NCBI GenBank assembly: GCA_907164885.2
Contig: OU015503.1
Coordinates: 63,639,222-63,703,221, forward strand
Source of the DNA: Dolomedes plantarius
Lineage: Eukaryota; Arthropoda; Arachnida; Araneae; Dolomedidae
Length of the DNA stretch: 64,000 bases
Reading direction: 5' to 3'
The notes beneath the pieces are model-generated. The model saw nothing but the letters and a program-made list of their open reading frames with translations, had not been told where the DNA came from and searched no databases. Below, piece after piece: positions 60,009 to 64,000 of this stretch. The position numbers and the translations under genes are program-made. The first letter of the stretch is position 1, and every line of letters begins with the position of its first letter.

Positions 60009-60620
60009 GAGTTGGAACTAATCATTCGCAAAATACGCGTAACATTTTATTTAATATCCGAGACGTTTTCAAATCTCTGTCCTTTCATGGATTTTGCATT
60101 TCTTGATTACAAAGGACTTATTCACCACGAATTTGTTCCCGAAAATCAAACAATTAATATGTATTTTTACAAGGAGATGCTTTTTCGATTAAGAAACGGG
60201 ATAAGGCGAGTTAGGAAGGAACTGTTTGATTCTGGGCAATGGTTTCTTTTACACGATAATGCTAGGCACCATACAGCAATTTCTGTACAACAAAATCCTG
60301 CTAAGCATTCAATAACAGTGATAAATCACCAACCATATTCTCCCGACTTATCGCTAGCTGTTTTTTCCTTTTTCCGAAGCTTAAGATGGCCATTAAAAGA
60401 ACAGAGATTTGAAAACGTCTCGGATATTAAATAAAATGTTACGCGTACTTTGTGAATGGTTAGTTCTAAAGCCTATAAACAGTGTTTCGATGACTTGAAG
60501 AAACGTCGGAAAAATTCTAGACTCCTTTGGAGATTATTTTGAAGGAGATAAATTTTTTTGAAGGTGAGTAATATTTTTCTTATTTATAAAAAATTGTCCG
60601 GTTACTTTATGGGCGCACCT

Positions 60621-60622
<2 letters not shown>
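60004..60622 (+). mobile_element. mariner relic with an inverted copy of its 3' end at the left
   Basis: The right end GTTACTTTATGGGCGCACCT then TG borders TA. The left 80-90 bp (CGCGTAACATTTTATTTAAT, TCCGAGACGTTTTCAAATCT) is the inverse of 60395-60475 in the same element. The real 5' end is absent. Confidence 0.75.
60083..60434 (+). pseudogene. mariner transposase C-terminal half, third catalytic Asp lost
   Basis: The frame begins FMDFAFLDYKGLIHHEFVPE (with the D of the first box region gone), then NMYFYKEMLFRLRNGIRRVR, WFLLHDNARHHTAISVQQ (second Asp box), and YSPDLSLAVFSFFRSLRWPL. In DD34D mariners the last box reads PxDFF; here it is AVFSFF, so the third Asp is Val. The frame ends in ENVSDIK and a stop at 60434. 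Codons before 60083 come from the inverted 3' end and are not transposase. Confidence 0.85.
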
Positions 60623-61104
<482 letters not shown>

Positions 61105-61179
61105 GGAAAAAAGTATTTCTCATTTCCTAACTTCATTTGTCTGTAAGAAAACTTATGTTCGTAAAAAAACTTAGAATAA

Positions 61180-62270
61180 ATTGTGACTCAAGTTTATATG
61201 AATAATGAAATTCACAGTAAGACTCGGGTATATGTGTATTCTGAACTGAAAATAGTGACTTACCTTTATATGGAAACGTTAATTTCCAGAGAGACTAAAC
61301 GGAATATATATTAACTACCACTTTTCGTCTTAGGATAAATATAGACTCAACTGTGTATGGATGCTAAATTTTAAATGGAGACTATGCTATATATGTATAC
61401 TGAACTTGAAATTGTGACTCAATTGTTTATGGATACCGAACTGTAAATAGAGACTCAACAGTGTATGGTTACTAAGCTTTTAATTGATACTAAGCTATAT
61501 CTATGCTGAACTTAAAATAGTCACTAAATTGTTTATGGATACGGAACTTTAAATAGAGACTCAACTGTGTAGGGATACAGAACTTTTAATAGAGACTCAG
61601 CTATACATGTATACTGAACTAAAAATAGTGATTTAACTATTTATGGGTAGAAACATTTTATTAGAGGCTCAGCTATATATATCTATACTGAACTTAAATA
61701 GTGACTCAATTGTTTATGGATACGGAACTTTAATTAGAGACTCAACTGTGTAGGGATATAAAACTTTTAATTGATACTCAGCTATACATGTATACTGAAC
61801 TAAAAATAGTGACTCAACTATTTATGGGTTGTAACCTTTTATTAGAGGCTCAGCTATATATATCTATACTGAACTTAAAATAGTTTTTTTTGGTTGGGAG
61901 CGCTACGGTCAAGTTTTTGCTATACGAGGACTAATTAGACCAGTACGTTCAGCTTAAAGACGATTCCGACAGGCTACAAACATCCATGCCAACAGTGGGT
62001 ATCGGACCCACAGGATCTGAACCAAATGCCGGAGCCCTAGTCAAACGGTCATCCTCTGGTCCTTAGAATAGGGACTCAACTGTGTATGGATACTGAACTT
62101 TTGATAGAGACTCAGCTATATATGCATACTAAGATTGCAAATGCAATCCTAAAGTAGTGCCATATAAAGTAATCCATAAAGTAGTGCCTGAACTGTTTAT
62201 GGATACGGAAATTTTGAATAGATACTAAACTGTTTAAATTGTAATTACTATCGTTATAAAGGATAATTTG
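61180..62270. repeat. tandem array of ~36-bp units in a ~181-bp higher order
   Basis: Units of the form GACTCAACTGTGTATGGATACTGAACTTTTAATA alternate with variants (CAGCTATATATGTATACTGA, CAATTGTTTATGGATACGGA). The five-unit pattern repeats, with AGACTCAACTGTGTAGGGAT at 61557 and again about 181 bp later. It is interrupted by a SINE-like block at 61885-62065 and resumes after it. Confidence 0.8.
61885..62065 (-). repeat. tRNA-like SINE inserted in the array
   Basis: On the minus strand GACTAGGGCTCCGGCATTTG precedes GGTTCAGATCC (plus 62013-62023), a B-box-like site, and GTGGGTCCGATACCCACTG forms a short stem. It breaks the tandem array between ATAGT (61884) and TTAGAATAGGG. Confidence 0.5.
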
Positions 62271-63064
62271 AGAATAGTGTGTGTTTAGATAGACTTTCGA
62301 GACTTCTTACCTATATTAACTTAAATGAAATTAGAGTTAAAACTGATAATGTTCGACCATCGAACCCTGTCTCTTGATTTCCCATGTAGTATGTCAGAAT
62401 TCATTTAACTGCCGGAAGTTGACCTTTATTAAATTTTCATTTATTCAATGGGACTTATTTTATTGCTTTTACTAAGTTCTAGCAGTTTTCGCACCCTATC
62501 ATCTTTTCATTCTCACAAATTTTGCTCGGTTTAAAATATAATAAAAGATATTATGTTAATTATTCTAATTAAAATCCATTTTCTAGCATTCGTGGGCTTC
62601 TTTTCCTCCTATTACCGCATTCTTTGTACCGCCTAAACCATTAGTCTTCTTTTTATTGCAGAATGCAAGGAGATGTTAAATAGAAAATTTTTTTTAACCG
62701 TAGAAAAATAATGGGACCTTGGTTAGTAATTAATTTCGTTAAAACAATTAAGAGTTACTTGACTATAAACTATGTATTCTTTTTTTTTTGTTTAACTTCC
62801 TTCCGGTGCCTTACTGTCATTCTAGTTTCAATTCATAAGAAGATTTATTAAGCGTTAATAAGAGAAAGATTTATGTAGCATAAATCTCTGTGCTTTGACA
62901 TTTTAAAAAAATTACACAAATGGTTAAATTAAAGGAAATTTGAGTGTTATATTCTCACAAAAATCACGAATATACCTTTTATGCATTAAAATTATTTTGT
63001 AATAGTACTAAATAACAACACATTAAAAAAGATATACATTTTACTTGTGTCGTATCGTACATTT
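62271..63064. other. no gene seen
   Basis: AT-rich; no ORF or repeat of note. Confidence 0.45.
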
Positions 63065-63065
63065 G

Positions 63066-63215
63066 GGAGCGAAATCAAGAGCTAGCTCGGGCTTCCCCGG
63101 CGTGGACCCGGGTTCGAATCTCGAAAAAGGTATGGACGTTCGCATGTTACCTCCTCATAGGGAGCAATTTTAATCAACCTATATGACGCCCCTATGATAA
63201 AGAAGCCAAAAAATT
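63066..63215 (+). repeat. tRNA-derived SINE
   Basis: CGGCGTGGACCCGGGTTCGAATCTCG contains the pol III B box GGTTCGAATC (63111-63120), with a stem-like GAGCTAGCTC upstream. The body CATGTTACCTCCTCATAGGG follows. A functional tRNA is unlikely: no acceptor stem pairs around it. Confidence 0.6.
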
Positions 63216-64000
63216 TGTGATTCGGTCAGTGTCCCCAGGACAAAATACTTGCCACATTCAAAAACAAAATAGACAGAGCTAGAGCTCAAATGTTTACTGT
63301 ATCACTTATAAATCTTTGTATTTATCAATTTGTTTAATTTCCTTGACTTAGATCATTGCCAATATACTTCAAATTAGTAATGCTTTAATGTAAAAAGTCA
63401 TTTTCGTGAATCGGTCAGTCTCCTCAGGACAAATTTCTTGCCACATTAAAAAAAATAGACAGATCTAGTTCTCAAATATTTACCATAGCACTTAAAATCC
63501 TTATATTTATTAATTTGTTTAATTTCCTGGTCATATATAATTGATAATCATCTTTACACTAATAATTCTTTAATGTCAAGTGTCGTTTTCGTGAATCGGT
63601 CATTCTCCTCGGGACAAATTGCTTGCCACATTAAAAAAAAATAGACAGATATAGATCTCAAATGTTTACCATAGCACTTAAAATCTTTATATTTATTAAT
63701 TTGTTTAATTTTCTTTTCATGTATAATTGTTAATAATCTTTACATTAATAATGCTTTAATGTAAAGTGTCGTTTTCGTGAATTGGTCAGCTTCCTCGGCA
63801 AAAATTACTTGCCACATTAAAAAAAAAATAGACAGATATAGATCTCAAATGTTTACTATAGCACTTAAAAACTTTATATTTATTAATTTGTTTAATTTTA
63901 TTGTCATGTATAATTGTTAATAATCTTTACATTAACAATGCTTTAATGTAAAGTGTCGTTTTCGTGAATCGGTCAGTCTCCTTGGGACAAATTACTTGCC
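63216..64000. repeat. ~186-bp satellite running off the window end
   Basis: GTGAATCGGTCAG(T/C)(C/T)TCCTC(G/A)GG-type starts lie at about 63218, 63405, 63591, 63777 and 63964. Each unit has ACTTGCCACATTAAAAAAA, AGACAGATATAGATCTCAAA and TTATTAATTTGTTTAATTT. Later units are more alike than the first. Confidence 0.9.

Noticed and set aside
63090..63130. Functional tRNA gene around the GGTTCGAATC box
   Set aside because: No acceptor or anticodon stem pairs with correct spacing; the body continues as a dispersed repeat, so a SINE is more likely.

Overview
This 64 kb window is AT-rich, repeat-dense eukaryotic DNA. I find no host gene that I can support. Nearly every recognisable coding stretch is a broken transposon gene. 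The mix of Tc1, mariner, hAT, Helitron, non-LTR and tRNA-derived SINE relics, with long (TA)n tracts and several satellites, fits an arthropod. From memory of the family, the Tc1-like transposase at 17.2-18.2 kb resembles copies that are abundant in orb-weaver spiders, so a chelicerate is my best guess; this is inference.

Layout. 0-4 kb: end of a TTAA-flanked element, a mariner relic split by a hAT MITE, and a complete but dead hAT element. 5-9.3 kb: tandem repeats with a 595-bp duplication, then a mariner carrying two nested insertions. 10-16 kb: a non-LTR reverse-transcriptase tail, a ~188-bp satellite and a ~381-bp tandem repeat. 17-18.5 kb: a full-length dead Tc1 element. 19.3-22.5 kb: a cluster of TTAA-flanked elements, one holding a small Helitron. 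23-43.7 kb: a ~410-bp satellite split by a mariner-like element, a 16.9-kb composite Helitron insertion and an LTR-like element. The composite holds Helitron Rep/helicase relics, a pogo-like element, a Tc1 relic, nested MITEs and a further TTAA element. 43.7-45.1 kb: a mariner-like relic with a nested Helitron. 45.5-49.6 kb: the most interesting object, a 4.2-kb element with ~590-bp terminal inverted repeats and one broken gene for a Cys-rich, Asp-rich protein that I cannot place in a named transposase superfamily. 51.2-52.7 kb: a 638-bp-arm inverted repeat that looks perfect. 53-58 kb: a Gag-type ORF without a partner polymerase, GC-rich unknown segments and a Helitron. 58.9-61.1 kb: very long (TA)n tracts hosting a Helitron and a mariner. 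61.2-64 kb: two more tandem repeats and SINEs.

Nothing here works as a pathway. The value of the window is the nesting: several insertions can be dated relative to each other, because removing them restores an uninterrupted reading frame or satellite monomer with the expected target-site duplication (8 bp for hAT, TA for Tc1/mariner, TTAA for the GGGGAC-ended family, A/T for Helitrons).
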